From positions 124,001 to 188,000 of the forward strand of contig NZ_UXAU01000019.1 in NCBI RefSeq assembly GCF_900609065.1: 64,000 nt of DNA. Reading direction: 5' to 3'. Made by a program: the position numbers and the translations under genes. Of the stretch, positions 54,340-63,395 are shown piece by piece (the stretch's first letter is position 1; each line of letters opens with the position of its first letter). Origin of the DNA: Arthrobacter ulcerisalmonis. GTDB taxonomy: Bacteria > Actinomycetota > Actinomycetes > Actinomycetales > Micrococcaceae. The notes beneath the pieces were generated by a model that had not been told where the DNA came from, did no database searches, and saw only the letters and a list, made by a program, of their open reading frames with translations.

Positions 54340-54516
54340 TCAGGACCCCAGATTTTCGGTTGAGTGCATCCGGCGGATGAGGGTGAGGCCGGCACCTACC
54401 AGGAGGCGCGCTCCGGCGGCCAGGGCGAGCAGGACGATGAAGGCCAGGAATTGCCCAAGGAGCATGAGGAACGCCACGCCAACCGTGGCGGCGTACGTCA
54501 AGTGGAATGCGAGCAT
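54340..54516 (-). CDS. Small two-helix membrane protein
   Basis: 58 residues beginning MLAFHLTYAATVGVAFLMLLGQFLAFIVLLALAAGARLLVGAG. Two hydrophobic helices are followed by a short charged tail. It lies 25 bp after the response regulator stop on the same strand, so it is probably the third gene of the two-component operon. CAGGA lies 11 nt upstream. An accessory role in sensing or export is inference. The frame extends upstream into the response regulator gene but without a plausible start. Confidence 0.55.
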   Translation of the reverse strand: MLAFHLTYAATVGVAFLMLLGQFLAFIVLLALAAGARLLVGAGLTLIRRMHSTENLGS

Positions 54517-54541
54517 CGAAAGATCAGTCCTGGACTCATGC

Positions 54542-55195
54542 CTACTGGCCGGGGGCCCGTATGATGCGGCGCTGGGTTGCAGCAGCGATGGCGGCCGTGC
54601 GGTTGTCCACACCGAGTTTGCCGTAGATGTGCACAAGATGGGTTTTCACTGTTGCTTCGGAGACGAAGATCTGTTTGGCGATGGCCCGGTTGGATAACCC
54701 GGTGGCCAGCAATTCAAGCAGTTGGATTTCGCGCGCGGTGAGCATAGTCGCGGGATTGTTAATCCGGCCCATGAGCAGGGCTGCGACTCTCGGTGCCAGT
54801 GCCGTCTGGCCAGCGGCGGCGGCCATTACGGCCTGATGGATTTGTTCGGGAGGGGCGTCTTTCAGCATGTAACCGCTGGCTCCTGCTTCCACCGCGGCCA
54901 GGATGTCGGCGTCCGTGTCGTAGGTGGTAAGGATCAGGACAGGCGGAGGATCCTCCAGCAGCTTGATCCGCGATGTGGCCGTGACTCCGTCCATTCCGGC
55001 GCCCATCTGCAGATCCATGAGCACGACATCAACCCGCTCACCCAGAATTTGTAGCCGTTTCAGTTCCTTCAGCGCTGCTTCACCATCGGCCGCTTCCGCT
55101 GCCACCGAGATACCCTCGAAGGCGGTGAGCATCGCCCTCAGTCCGGCCCTGACAACGGGATGGTCATCGACTAGCAGAATGCGAATATCCTTCAT
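54542..55195 (-). CDS. NarL/LuxR-type response regulator
   Basis: 217 residues. The receiver has DD at 11-12, the phospho-acceptor aspartate in VVLMDLQMG, T in ILTTYDTDADI and K in MLKDAPPEQ. The C-terminal LuxR helix-turn-helix has LTAREIQLLELLATGLSNRAIAKQIFVSEATVKTHLVHIYGKLGV. TAATG overlap with the kinase gene (1 bp) makes the pair translationally coupled. Probably binds the GGTTGA palindromes upstream of the divergent ABC genes. Confidence 0.94.
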   Translation of the reverse strand: MKDIRILLVDDHPVVRAGLRAMLTAFEGISVAAEAADGEAALKELKRLQILGERVDVVLMDLQMGAGMDGVTATSRIKLLEDPPPVLILTTYDTDADILAAVEAGASGYMLKDAPPEQIHQAVMAAAAGQTALAPRVAALLMGRINNPATMLTAREIQLLELLATGLSNRAIAKQIFVSEATVKTHLVHIYGKLGVDNRTAAIAAATQRRIIRAPGQ

Positions 55196-56535
55196 TACTC
55201 TTCCCTCCAGGGAGTCTCGTCCAGGGGCAGGCGGACGGCCACTACCGTCCCCTCCCCGGGGGCTGATTCCAGGTCGAGGGAACCGTTGAGTACGCTCACC
55301 CGTTGCTGTAACGACCGGATCCCGTAACCGCTCCCATCCGTCCGGGCCTCCGTCCGCGCCGTTAACCCGGAGGGATCAAAGCCGACACCGTCATCATAAA
55401 TATCCATGGTGACCTCGCTGCCCAGAAATGCGATCGTCACCACAGCGTTCCCGGCTCCGGCGTGGTCCCTGACGTTGGCGAGGCTGGCCTGCGCGGCGCG
55501 GAGCAGGGTCACCCGGTACGGCTGCGGCAGCTCCACGGGGTCACCGTCGAGTTCGAACCTGCATCGCAACCCCAGCCCACGGGCGGCAGCGCTGGTTTCG
55601 GTGCTCTCGCAGAGCCGGCGCAGACTCTCGATCAGGGAAGCTCCCTGCAGCTGCGGGGAGGAGAGTCCGCGCACGAAACTACGGGCCTCTGCCAGGTTCT
55701 CCGACGCGGTCTGCTGAACCAGCGCAAAGCGTGCAGCGGCGGTAGCGGTGTCTCCGTCCGCGAGCGACTTTTCTGCCGCGCGGGCCACCAGAACGATGCT
55801 CGAGAAGCCTTGGGCGAGGGTGTCGTGGATTTCCCGGGCCAGCCTCTCGCGCTCGGCCAGGACGCCGGCGTCGTGCTGGGACGCGTCCAGCTCCGCACGG
55901 GTCCGGCGGAGTTCATCGGCTGCACGGCGCTGGTTCTCGGCTTCCCGGTAGAGCGCCAGGTAGGCAAGTCCGGTCACGACAGCGAAGGCAGCACCGAACA
56001 GCGGGCCAATGACGACCGCCGGCTGGGGGACGGGGAGCCCGCTGGCAGTCCATTGGGCGGCAATGACCGCCGCCGTCATCAACGCGATCGTCAGCAGCGC
56101 AATCCGACGCGGCAGCAGGTGCAGGTGGAGGAAGAAGAGGGGAAACGCCAGCCAGGCGAAATCGGCGCTCCCCGCGAGCAGGAGGAACCACAGCGCGGTG
56201 ATGATTCCCAGCCACAGGACACCGTAGCGGCGGGGGTCGAATCCCGTGCCGCCGGCGGCGGAGCGCTTTTCCAGGATCGTCCCAGTGAGATACACACCGG
56301 CCAGAACAAACGCGGCCCCGGCCCAGACATACCTCAGGGGGTCCGCCCCGTCCGTTACCAGCAGCCTCAGGACAGCCACTCCAAGCAGGGCGGCGAAACC
56401 GACGTGCAGGGCGACCCTCAATACGCGAAGGATCGCAAAAGAGGGCGGTGTTGTGTCGAGACCGCCGGGCAGGCCCTCGCCCGGTCCTAAGGGACCGACG
56501 CTGTCCGGTGCGGGAAGTGGGTCTGTGGCGGGCAT
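55195..56535 (-). CDS. HisKA_3 sensor histidine kinase
   Basis: 446 residues. Five to six hydrophobic helices (about 30-200) precede a dimerisation and phosphotransfer region with histidine in REIHDTLAQGFSSIVLVARA (HisKA_3), then HATPase_c with ANVRDHAGAGNAV, DDGVGFDPSGL and GSGYGIRSLQQR. This is the DesK/NarX-LiaS group that pairs with NarL regulators. The sensor has short loops only, so a membrane or lipid-related signal is likely. Divergent from the ABC transporter by 174 bp. Confidence 0.93.
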   Translation of the reverse strand: MPATDPLPAPDSVGPLGPGEGLPGGLDTTPPSFAILRVLRVALHVGFAALLGVAVLRLLVTDGADPLRYVWAGAAFVLAGVYLTGTILEKRSAAGGTGFDPRRYGVLWLGIITALWFLLLAGSADFAWLAFPLFFLHLHLLPRRIALLTIALMTAAVIAAQWTASGLPVPQPAVVIGPLFGAAFAVVTGLAYLALYREAENQRRAADELRRTRAELDASQHDAGVLAERERLAREIHDTLAQGFSSIVLVARAAEKSLADGDTATAAARFALVQQTASENLAEARSFVRGLSSPQLQGASLIESLRRLCESTETSAAARGLGLRCRFELDGDPVELPQPYRVTLLRAAQASLANVRDHAGAGNAVVTIAFLGSEVTMDIYDDGVGFDPSGLTARTEARTDGSGYGIRSLQQRVSVLNGSLDLESAPGEGTVVAVRLPLDETPWREE

Positions 56536-56565
56536 TGGATCAGCTTATGCGCCCCCGGTCCGGTG

Positions 56566-56599
56566 CGGGTCAACCAAAAGGTTGACCCGGGGATCAACC
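56566..56599. promoter_or_regulatory. Operator-like palindrome between kinase and ABC genes
   Basis: A perfect inverted repeat with 10-bp arms (CGGGTCAACC-AAAA-GGTTGACCCG, 56566-56589) is followed by a third half-site (TCAACC, 56594-56599). Three half-sites in the shared divergent region fit a site for the NarL-type regulator. Confidence 0.6.
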
Positions 56600-56709
56600 A
56601 TTCGTCCGCCGCATATCGACCATCTGCACCATGGCGCGGACCCATGCCCGCGGGAGAGTGGATATAGGAGCTTTTCGGCCACCGCATCATCCACTGAAAG
56701 AAGAGAAAC

Positions 56710-57843
56710 GTGTTTCTTGCTATCCGCGACATCCGCTTTGCCAAGGGCAGGTTCGCCCTGATGGGCGGCGTCGTCGCCCTGATCACCTTGCTGCTCGTCA
56801 TGCTCTCAGGACTGACGGCCGGCTTGGGGGACCAGTCGACCTCGGCCATTGACAAACTCGGCACAGTCAACGGCAGCGGAGTCCCGTCCCAGGCGGTGGA
56901 CAGCATTGTCTTTGGCGCCCCGGGCACCAACGAGCCCAAGGCCTCCTTCACCGAAAGCGAAGTCACCGCTGCGCAGCTCGACAGCTGGAAGAACCGCGCC
57001 GGCGTACAGGACGCCGAAGCCTTGGGCATCAGCCAGACCCGGTTCCAGGCCGTAGCCGGGGACACCGGAGCCGGTACCGGCACCACCAACGTCGCCGTGT
57101 TCGGCGTCGCACCCGAGGGCCAGCTCGCACCGTCCCGCGTCAGCGCCGACACCGTCGTCATCGGCAAGACCGTCGCCAAGGCCCTTTCCCTGAACACCGG
57201 CGACAAAGCCAACGTCGGAGGCACCGAACTGACCGTCAGCGCCGTAGTCGAGGACCAGTGGTACTCCCACACCAGTGTCGTCTGGACTGCCCTTCCGACC
57301 TGGTCGAAGCTGGCCCACCTGTCCGACCCAGAACAGCTCGGAACCGTCGCCGCAATCACCTACAAAGACGGCGCCACGGTGGACGAAGCCGCCGCCAACA
57401 ACGCAGCCCACACCGTCAGCGCTTCCCGCACCGGGTCCTTCCAGGCCCTGGGCTCCTACAAGAGCGAGAACGGATCCCTGACCCTGATGCAGGCCTTCCT
57501 CTACGGCATCTCCGCCCTGGTCATCGTGGCCTTCCTGACCGTCTGGACCGTCCAGCGGACCCGCGACATCGCGGTCCTCAAGGCCATGGGAGCCTCCGGT
57601 GGCTATGTCCTGCGTGACGCCATCACCCAGGCGGCCATCGTCCTGCTCGCAGGTGCCGGGCTCGGCGGCGGGATTGGCATCCTCGGCGGCTTCTTCGCAG
57701 CGAAAGCAGCCCCCTTCCTGGTCACCCCCGCGACGACGCTGCTGCCGATCCTGGGAATCATCGCCCTCGGCCTGGCCGGCGCGGCCCTGGCCGTCCGACG
57801 CGTCACCAAAGTCGACGCCCTGATCGCCCTCGGCGGCAACTAA
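56710..57843 (+). CDS. ABC transporter permease, FtsX/MacB type
   Basis: 377 residues. One N-terminal helix (about 17-37) is followed by a large extracytoplasmic domain (about 45-245), then three helices (about 260-370) near VIVAFLTVWTVQRTRDIAVLKAMGASGGYVLRD, the FtsX signature before the last helices. With the ATPase downstream it would form a MacB/BceAB-like exporter or extrusion complex. AGAGAA lies before the ATG. First gene of the cargo ABC operon. Confidence 0.92.
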   Translation: MFLAIRDIRFAKGRFALMGGVVALITLLLVMLSGLTAGLGDQSTSAIDKLGTVNGSGVPSQAVDSIVFGAPGTNEPKASFTESEVTAAQLDSWKNRAGVQDAEALGISQTRFQAVAGDTGAGTGTTNVAVFGVAPEGQLAPSRVSADTVVIGKTVAKALSLNTGDKANVGGTELTVSAVVEDQWYSHTSVVWTALPTWSKLAHLSDPEQLGTVAAITYKDGATVDEAAANNAAHTVSASRTGSFQALGSYKSENGSLTLMQAFLYGISALVIVAFLTVWTVQRTRDIAVLKAMGASGGYVLRDAITQAAIVLLAGAGLGGGIGILGGFFAAKAAPFLVTPATTLLPILGIIALGLAGAALAVRRVTKVDALIALGGN

Positions 57844-57898
57844 ACCCTCCCGCAGCCCCTGAACCCTCCCCGCGCACGTCCACAAAGGAAGTACCACC

Positions 57899-58597
57899 AT
57901 GTCCTCCACCAGCCCCCTCAACCTCGTCAACGTCACCCTTGAATACCCGGACGGGGACGGAACCATCAAAGCCCTGGACACCGTGAACCTCACGGTCGGG
58001 GCCGGTCAGATGATCTCCCTCGTCGGCCCCTCCGGTTCCGGTAAATCCAGCCTCCTGGCCGCCGCCGCCACCCTCGTCCGGCCCACCCACGGCCTCGTGC
58101 TCATCGACGGCACCGACGCCACCGGGCTCGGCGACAAAGACCTCACCGCGCTGCGCCGGGAAAAGATCGGCATCATCTTCCAACAGCCGAACCTGCTCGC
58201 GTCCCTGACCGCCGCAGAACAACTCATCATCGGCGACCACCTGCGCGGAAAATCCGTCAAAGCCGCCCGCGCCAAAGCCTCGGAGTTACTCGACATCGTC
58301 GGACTCGCCTCCAGCGCGGACAAACGCCCGCACCAGCTCTCCGGCGGCCAGCGCCAACGGGTCAACATAGCCCGCGCCCTGATGGGCGACCCCAAGGTCC
58401 TTCTCGTGGACGAACCAACCGCGGCCCTGGACCACGAACGCAGCAACTCCATCGTCCGGCTCCTACGCCGCGTCACCGACGACTTCATGGTCGCCACCGT
58501 CATGGTCACCCACGACACCGAATTCGTCCCACTGACCGACTCGGTCGCCACCATGCGCGATGGAAGACTCACCGCCCCCGTGCTCACCAACGCCTAA
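57899..58597 (+). CDS. ABC transporter ATPase of the FtsX-type permease
   Basis: 232 residues. Walker A is GPSGSGKSS (about 41-49), the Q-loop lies in IIFQQPNLLASLT, the signature is LSGGQRQRVNIARAL, Walker B is VLLVDEPTAALD, and the switch histidine is in VTHDTEF. The group is LolD/MacB/BceA. 55 bp after the permease on the same strand; they should form one complex. Confidence 0.95.
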   Translation: MSSTSPLNLVNVTLEYPDGDGTIKALDTVNLTVGAGQMISLVGPSGSGKSSLLAAAATLVRPTHGLVLIDGTDATGLGDKDLTALRREKIGIIFQQPNLLASLTAAEQLIIGDHLRGKSVKAARAKASELLDIVGLASSADKRPHQLSGGQRQRVNIARALMGDPKVLLVDEPTAALDHERSNSIVRLLRRVTDDFMVATVMVTHDTEFVPLTDSVATMRDGRLTAPVLTNA

Positions 58598-58695
58598 CGG
58601 CCACCCCGCCCACACCTGCGCACATCACGCCGGCCCCCGGCACCATTCCGGGGAGCCGCCGCCTCCCACCCCCATCAAGCCAAGGACCAAACGCC

Positions 58696-59133
58696 ATGAA
58701 AAAGCTCTACTACGCCGCCTTCACCTACATGATCGCCGGACTGGCGTCCGGGCTGTTCTACCGCGAATTCACCAAAGCCAACGACTTCACCGGCAACAGC
58801 CAGCTTTCCGTGCTCCACACCCACCTCCTGGCCCTGGGCATGCTCTTCTTCCTCACCGTCCTGGCACTGGATAAAGTCTTCAGCCTTTCCGGCCTGCGCA
58901 TGTTCAACGCGTTCTTCTGGACCTACAACGCCGGCCTGGCCCTCACCACGGCGATGATGATCCTCAGCGGCGTCCTCACCGTCCAGGGCACCACGCCCTC
59001 GGCCGCCATCGCGGGCATTTCCGGGCTGGGTCACATCGGCCTCACCGCCGGCCTGGTCCTGCTCTTCATCACCCTCGGCAAACGCGTCACCGGCAAAGCA
59101 ACCGCCGAAGCCGAACTCACCCCCGCCAACTGA
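58696..59133 (+). CDS. DUF2871 membrane protein
   Basis: 145 residues with four helices: KKLYYAAFTYMIAGLASGLFYREFTK ... SVLHTHLLALGMLFFLTVLALDK ... FNAFFWTYNAGLALTTAMMILSGVL ... GHIGLTAGLVLLFITLGKRV. This matches DUF2871, whose members have conserved His residues in membrane helices and unknown function, distantly like heme-copper oxidase small subunits. In the cargo region between the ABC pair and an MFS exporter. Confidence 0.9.
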   Translation: MKKLYYAAFTYMIAGLASGLFYREFTKANDFTGNSQLSVLHTHLLALGMLFFLTVLALDKVFSLSGLRMFNAFFWTYNAGLALTTAMMILSGVLTVQGTTPSAAIAGISGLGHIGLTAGLVLLFITLGKRVTGKATAEAELTPAN

Positions 59134-59158
59134 CCCCACTGATCCGAAAGCGGCAGAT

Positions 59159-60799
59159 ATGACCCTGCAAGCGACTCCCACCGGCACCCGGAAACGATGG
59201 GCCGGCCTAGCCGTACTCGCGGCCGGGCTGTCCATGATCGTCATCGACGGAACCATCGTCGGGGTCTCGCTGCCGGCCATCATCACCGACCTGAAACTCG
59301 GCCTCCCCCAGGCCCAATGGGTCAACAGCCTCTACTCCATAGTTTTCGCAGCGCTCCTGCTCACAGCAGGAAGGCTCGGGGACCGCATCGGCCGGCGGCG
59401 GCTCTTCATTACCGGGGTGCTCGTCTTCGTTATCGGCAGCCTGCTCGCCGCCTTGGCGCAAGAAGCGGTCCCGCTCATCAGCGCCCGGGTCATCCAGGGA
59501 ATCGGAGGCGCGCTGGTCCTGCCCACCACCTTGTCCACAGTCAACGCCACCTTCCGGGGCAAGGACCGTGCCACCGCTTTCGGAATCTGGGGCGCTGTCA
59601 TCTCGGGGGCCGCCGCAATCGGACCACTGCTCGGAGGATGGCTGACCAGCACCTTTTCCTGGCAATGGATCTTTCTCGTCAACGTCCCGCTCGGCGCGGC
59701 CGTCGTCGCCGGCGCGCTCCTGACAGTCCCGGAAACCCGGGCACGGATCACCGCGCCCGGCCTCGATGTTGACGGACTGCTCCTGAGCAGCCTCGGCTTC
59801 GGGTTCCTCGTCTTCGGACTAATCGAGGGAAGCTCCCTGGGCTGGTGGACGCCCACCGCGCCCCTGACCGTGCTCGGGATGACCTGGCCCGTCACCGCAC
59901 CCGTCTCGGCCGCCCCCGTGTCCCTCCTCGCCGGGGCAGGGTTCCTCACGCTCTTTATCCTGTGGGAACGCCACCGCGCCAGGATCGGACGGTCTGCGAT
60001 CCTGGACCTGAACCTGTTCAACACCGGAACCTTCCGCTGGGGAAACCTCACGGCCATGGTCGTAGCGACCGGTGAATTCGGGCTCCTCTTCGTATTACCG
60101 CTCTTCCTGGTCAACGTCGCCGGACTCTCCGCCCTGGGCGCGGGCGTCATTCTGGCGGCGATGGCCGCCGGCGCATTCATCGCCGGAGCCCAGGCACGCC
60201 ACCTCTCGGCCCGCATCGGCGCACCCAACGTCGTCACCCTAGGTCTGGGCCTGGAAATCTTCGGCGTGCTCCTCCTGGCAGTCTTCCTCCGGCCGGAAGC
60301 GTCCCCGGGGCTTCTGGCCACCCTGCTTGCCATCTACGGGCTCGGACTCGGACTCGCCTCCGCTCAATTGACCCAAACGACCCTCGCCGACATCGCGGTG
60401 GAACGCTCCGGCCAGGCCTCCGCCACCCAGAGCACGGTGCGTCAGGTCGGCGCCGCACTCGGCGCAGCAGTCCTGGGCGGCGTCCTTTCGTTCAGCCTCC
60501 CCCGGACTATGGCCCTCACCGGCGTCCCTGACCCGGCCGCCAAGGACCTAATACTCCAAACCCGGGACAGCGCCGGTGGTCTCATCGCGGCCCTCCGCGA
60601 ACAAGGAACCGCCGGAGCGTTCGGTCCCCGGGGACCGGGCATCGTCCAGGAGCTCGCCTCCGGATTCAGCGACGCAACCCGTATCACTCTGGTCGTCTGC
60701 AGCCTCTTCCTGGCCATAGGGTTCGCCGCGTCCCTGCGCGTCGCAGCGATATCCCGCACCAGCCAGAACAGTCCGCCACCGTCCGACCACACCGATTAG
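59159..60799 (+). CDS. MFS drug exporter, DHA2 family (cargo)
   Basis: 546 residues, 14 helices. Motif A is GRLGDRIGRRRLFITG (about 70-85). Motif C-like GAVISGAAAIGPLLGGWLTS is present, and DGTIVGVSLPAII in TM1 is typical of DHA2. Proton-driven exporter of drugs or metabolites. Follows DUF2871 by 25 bp in the same direction. Confidence 0.93.
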   Translation: MTLQATPTGTRKRWAGLAVLAAGLSMIVIDGTIVGVSLPAIITDLKLGLPQAQWVNSLYSIVFAALLLTAGRLGDRIGRRRLFITGVLVFVIGSLLAALAQEAVPLISARVIQGIGGALVLPTTLSTVNATFRGKDRATAFGIWGAVISGAAAIGPLLGGWLTSTFSWQWIFLVNVPLGAAVVAGALLTVPETRARITAPGLDVDGLLLSSLGFGFLVFGLIEGSSLGWWTPTAPLTVLGMTWPVTAPVSAAPVSLLAGAGFLTLFILWERHRARIGRSAILDLNLFNTGTFRWGNLTAMVVATGEFGLLFVLPLFLVNVAGLSALGAGVILAAMAAGAFIAGAQARHLSARIGAPNVVTLGLGLEIFGVLLLAVFLRPEASPGLLATLLAIYGLGLGLASAQLTQTTLADIAVERSGQASATQSTVRQVGAALGAAVLGGVLSFSLPRTMALTGVPDPAAKDLILQTRDSAGGLIAALREQGTAGAFGPRGPGIVQELASGFSDATRITLVVCSLFLAIGFAASLRVAAISRTSQNSPPPSDHTD

Positions 60800-60921
60800 C
60801 CCGTCCCGTTCCGACACAATCCCGCCGGAACGAGGCGCAGCCCAGCCGACCCTCTTCTTCGGGGCAGCGAACTCAAAACCCACGTCCCACACCACGGTGA
60901 CGACCTCAGGAGCACAAAAGC

Positions 60922-62898
60922 ATGGATCCAGGACGAATCATCTTAGTCACCGGAATGATCGGGTTGCTGGCGTTGATCATGATGCTGCTGGCGCTCCTGT
61001 CCCGGCGGATCCTGGGCGTGCGCATCGGAGCGATGCGCACTCTCATGGCCCTCATCGTGGCGGTCGGGGCGGAATATCTCTTCGAGTCCCAGATCCTCTG
61101 GCAGACCCCGGACCGCGGACTGGCCTATGTAAGCATCCAGTTCGGCATCGCACTGTTCACAGCATTTTTGTTCCTGGTCGTCGCCGAACTCGTCGTCCCC
61201 CGCGGAGTGTTGCCCCCGCCCCACACCTGGCTGGCCTCGCTGCGGGCCGGATCCCAGCGAGGGATCCGGTACTCCCAGATCCTGCGCATAGGCGCCAAGC
61301 ACGGGCTCCTCCCGCTCCGGTCCTCAAACGACCCGGAGGTCAACGCCGACCGGGCGAGATCCCTGCGCCTGGCCCTGGAGGAGGCAGGCGCCACCTTCGT
61401 GAAGTTCGGTCAGATGCTCTCCACCCGACCGGATCTGCTGCCTCCGGAATACATCACCGAACTCTCCCGGCTCCAACAACACGTGACACCGGTGTCCTGG
61501 GATCTGGTACGCCAAATACTCGAAGAAGACGCCGGCAGGCCCGTCGCCGAAGTCTTCGCCGACTTCGACGAAACCCCCCTCGCGGCCGCGTCGATCGGAC
61601 AGGTCCACCGGGCCACCCTCCACGACGGATCCCGAGTTGCAGTCAAAGTCCAGCGCCCCAACATCCGGCGCAAGGTGGCGCTTGACTTGGACATTGCCGT
61701 GCGGATCGGGAAAATGCTCGAAAATTCCACGGCCTTCGGCGGCTCGTTGGGTACGGAGGCACTGGCCCGCGGCTTCGCGGAAAACCTGCGCGAAGAACTG
61801 GACTACGAGCAGGAGGCGCGCAACATCATCGCCCTCCGCACCGCCGTCGCAAAGCACCCCGACGAGGTGCGAGTCGTCATCCCGTTCCATGTCCCTGAGC
61901 TCTGCACATCCCGAGTGCTCGTCATGGAAATGCTGGACGGACGCACGTTCAGCGACCCCGTTACAGCAAGCTCCATGGGCGCTGAATCCCGGAAAACCTA
62001 CGCCACCCAGCTGACGCGCAGCCTTCTGCGGCAAATCATGATCGACGGGACATTCCACGCAGACCCGCACCCGGGAAACATCATCGTCCTAGCTGACGGC
62101 CGGCTGGGCCTGGTTGACTTCGGCTCCGTAGGCCGACTGGATCACGAACTCCGAACCAGCATCCAACAAGTCGTATTGGCCATCGACCGGGCCGATGCAG
62201 GACTCCTGGTCAACGCGCTCTTCGAAGTTGTTATCCGCCCCGACGAGATCGATGTGCCGGTCCTCAAACGAACCCTCAGCCAGTTCATGGGCACATCCCT
62301 CCAGCCTGGCGTCCCCCTGGACCTGAAAGCCATCAACGAGCTAATACGCATCCTCGCCAGATTCGACCTCGCAATTCCCCCTGCCCTGGCCGGCGCCTTC
62401 CGCGCCATAGCCACCATTGAAGGAACCCTGACCTCCCTCGCACCCGGCTTCGACATCGTCGCAGAAGCCCGCACATTTGCGGGCGCCCAAATCGGCGAAC
62501 ACTTCACCCCCGGAGGAATCAAGGAAACCGTCCAGCGCGAACTGCTCGACACCCTTCCCATCCTCCGCAGAATGCCACGTCATATCGACCAGCTCGCCGC
62601 AGCCCTGCAGGAAGGCCACCTCAGCGTCAACGTCCGGCTCCTCGCTGACCGCCGCGACCGGGAAGTGCTGACCCGCATGCTAGGTCAAGCCCTGCTCACA
62701 CTCATCGCCGGAGTCCTCGGAATCATGGGCGTCATCCTGCTCGCCTTCGGTCAGAGCGCCGAGGTCGCCCCCGGCCTGCCCCTTTTCCACGTCATCGGCT
62801 ACAACCTCGCCGGCATAGCCGCCGTTCTCATGCTCCGCGTCCTCTATCTGGTCTTCAACACCCGCACTAAACCAACAGGTAACCCAAAGACTCTCTGA
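60922..62898 (+). CDS. ABC1/UbiB (AarF) family kinase-like protein
   Basis: 658 residues. Two N-terminal membrane helices (about 8-30 and 60-90), then the ABC1 domain: EEAGATFVKFGQMLSTRPDLLP (KxGQ motif), VAVKVQRPNIRRKVALDLDIA, ELDYEQEARN, FHADPHPGNIIVL and LVDFGSVGRL. Two C-terminal helices (about 590-645). UbiB-like proteins are atypical ATPases linked to lipid or quinone metabolism. The family's presence in a mobile cargo block is unusual. Last gene before the right end of the element. Confidence 0.93.
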   Translation: MDPGRIILVTGMIGLLALIMMLLALLSRRILGVRIGAMRTLMALIVAVGAEYLFESQILWQTPDRGLAYVSIQFGIALFTAFLFLVVAELVVPRGVLPPPHTWLASLRAGSQRGIRYSQILRIGAKHGLLPLRSSNDPEVNADRARSLRLALEEAGATFVKFGQMLSTRPDLLPPEYITELSRLQQHVTPVSWDLVRQILEEDAGRPVAEVFADFDETPLAAASIGQVHRATLHDGSRVAVKVQRPNIRRKVALDLDIAVRIGKMLENSTAFGGSLGTEALARGFAENLREELDYEQEARNIIALRTAVAKHPDEVRVVIPFHVPELCTSRVLVMEMLDGRTFSDPVTASSMGAESRKTYATQLTRSLLRQIMIDGTFHADPHPGNIIVLADGRLGLVDFGSVGRLDHELRTSIQQVVLAIDRADAGLLVNALFEVVIRPDEIDVPVLKRTLSQFMGTSLQPGVPLDLKAINELIRILARFDLAIPPALAGAFRAIATIEGTLTSLAPGFDIVAEARTFAGAQIGEHFTPGGIKETVQRELLDTLPILRRMPRHIDQLAAALQEGHLSVNVRLLADRRDREVLTRMLGQALLTLIAGVLGIMGVILLAFGQSAEVAPGLPLFHVIGYNLAGIAAVLMLRVLYLVFNTRTKPTGNPKTL

Positions 62899-63297
62899 CC
62901 CAATGAAGGACGCCTTGCAGGGAACGAATCAGCCCTCGTGCCTGCGAATTAACCGACACAGCCACCGTCTGACTTACCCTTGTCTCCAGGGCGGGCCGTA
63001 CCTATCTTCGCCCACAGAACGCCCAGCCCGGCTCGCTTCTACGGACACTTCGACCATTCCGTGTAGGCCACTTCTCAAATCAACAGCTGCATCGTCGTTG
63101 CACAGAAAACACCGTCCCGTAAGACTCGTCCGCTGAAGCGTCAGACAGGAACCGGCGGGTCCCTCCGGCACACTCCCCGGGGCTATCGAAAGTGTCTTCC
63201 GCTGCGGCTGTCTTCGATTGAACCTGTCATTCATTTGGCTCAAGCCGGCAGCGACTTCGATGGCAAGGAACGGACTCTGATAGCTCTAAATCGAACC
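62899..63297. other. Intergenic region before the right end
   Basis: 399 bp without a convincing gene. Short open frames with in-frame stops only. May hold degraded sequence at the element's right edge. Confidence 0.5.
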
Positions 63298-63324
63298 TGT
63301 TGCGACGTTTGTGAGAAACCGCCC
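63298..63324 (-). repeat. Right terminal inverted repeat
   Basis: Exact inverted copy of 52746-52772. No transposase lies near this end. Confidence 0.85.
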
Positions 63325-63395
63325 AGTCCGGCACCATCGCCACGCACCATCCGGCCCCAATTTCCGTGGGCCTTCATCATTTGGGGAAATCAAGA

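Larger units (their letters stand above)
52746..63324 (+). mobile_element. Putative IS30-type transposon with passenger genes
   Basis: A 27-bp sequence at 52746-52772 (starts GGGCGGTTTCTCAC) recurs as a perfect inverted copy at 63298-63324. The transposase gene starts 23 bp inside the left copy. No right end was found within about 200 bp after the transposase. The enclosed 9 kb carries a two-component system, an ABC transporter, a DUF2871 protein, an MFS exporter and an ABC1 kinase, all typical cargo rather than IS30 genes. No target duplication is evident (…CTCA before, AGTC… after), so two-ended transposition is not proven. It could also be a composite left by loss of a second IS copy. Confidence 0.65.
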
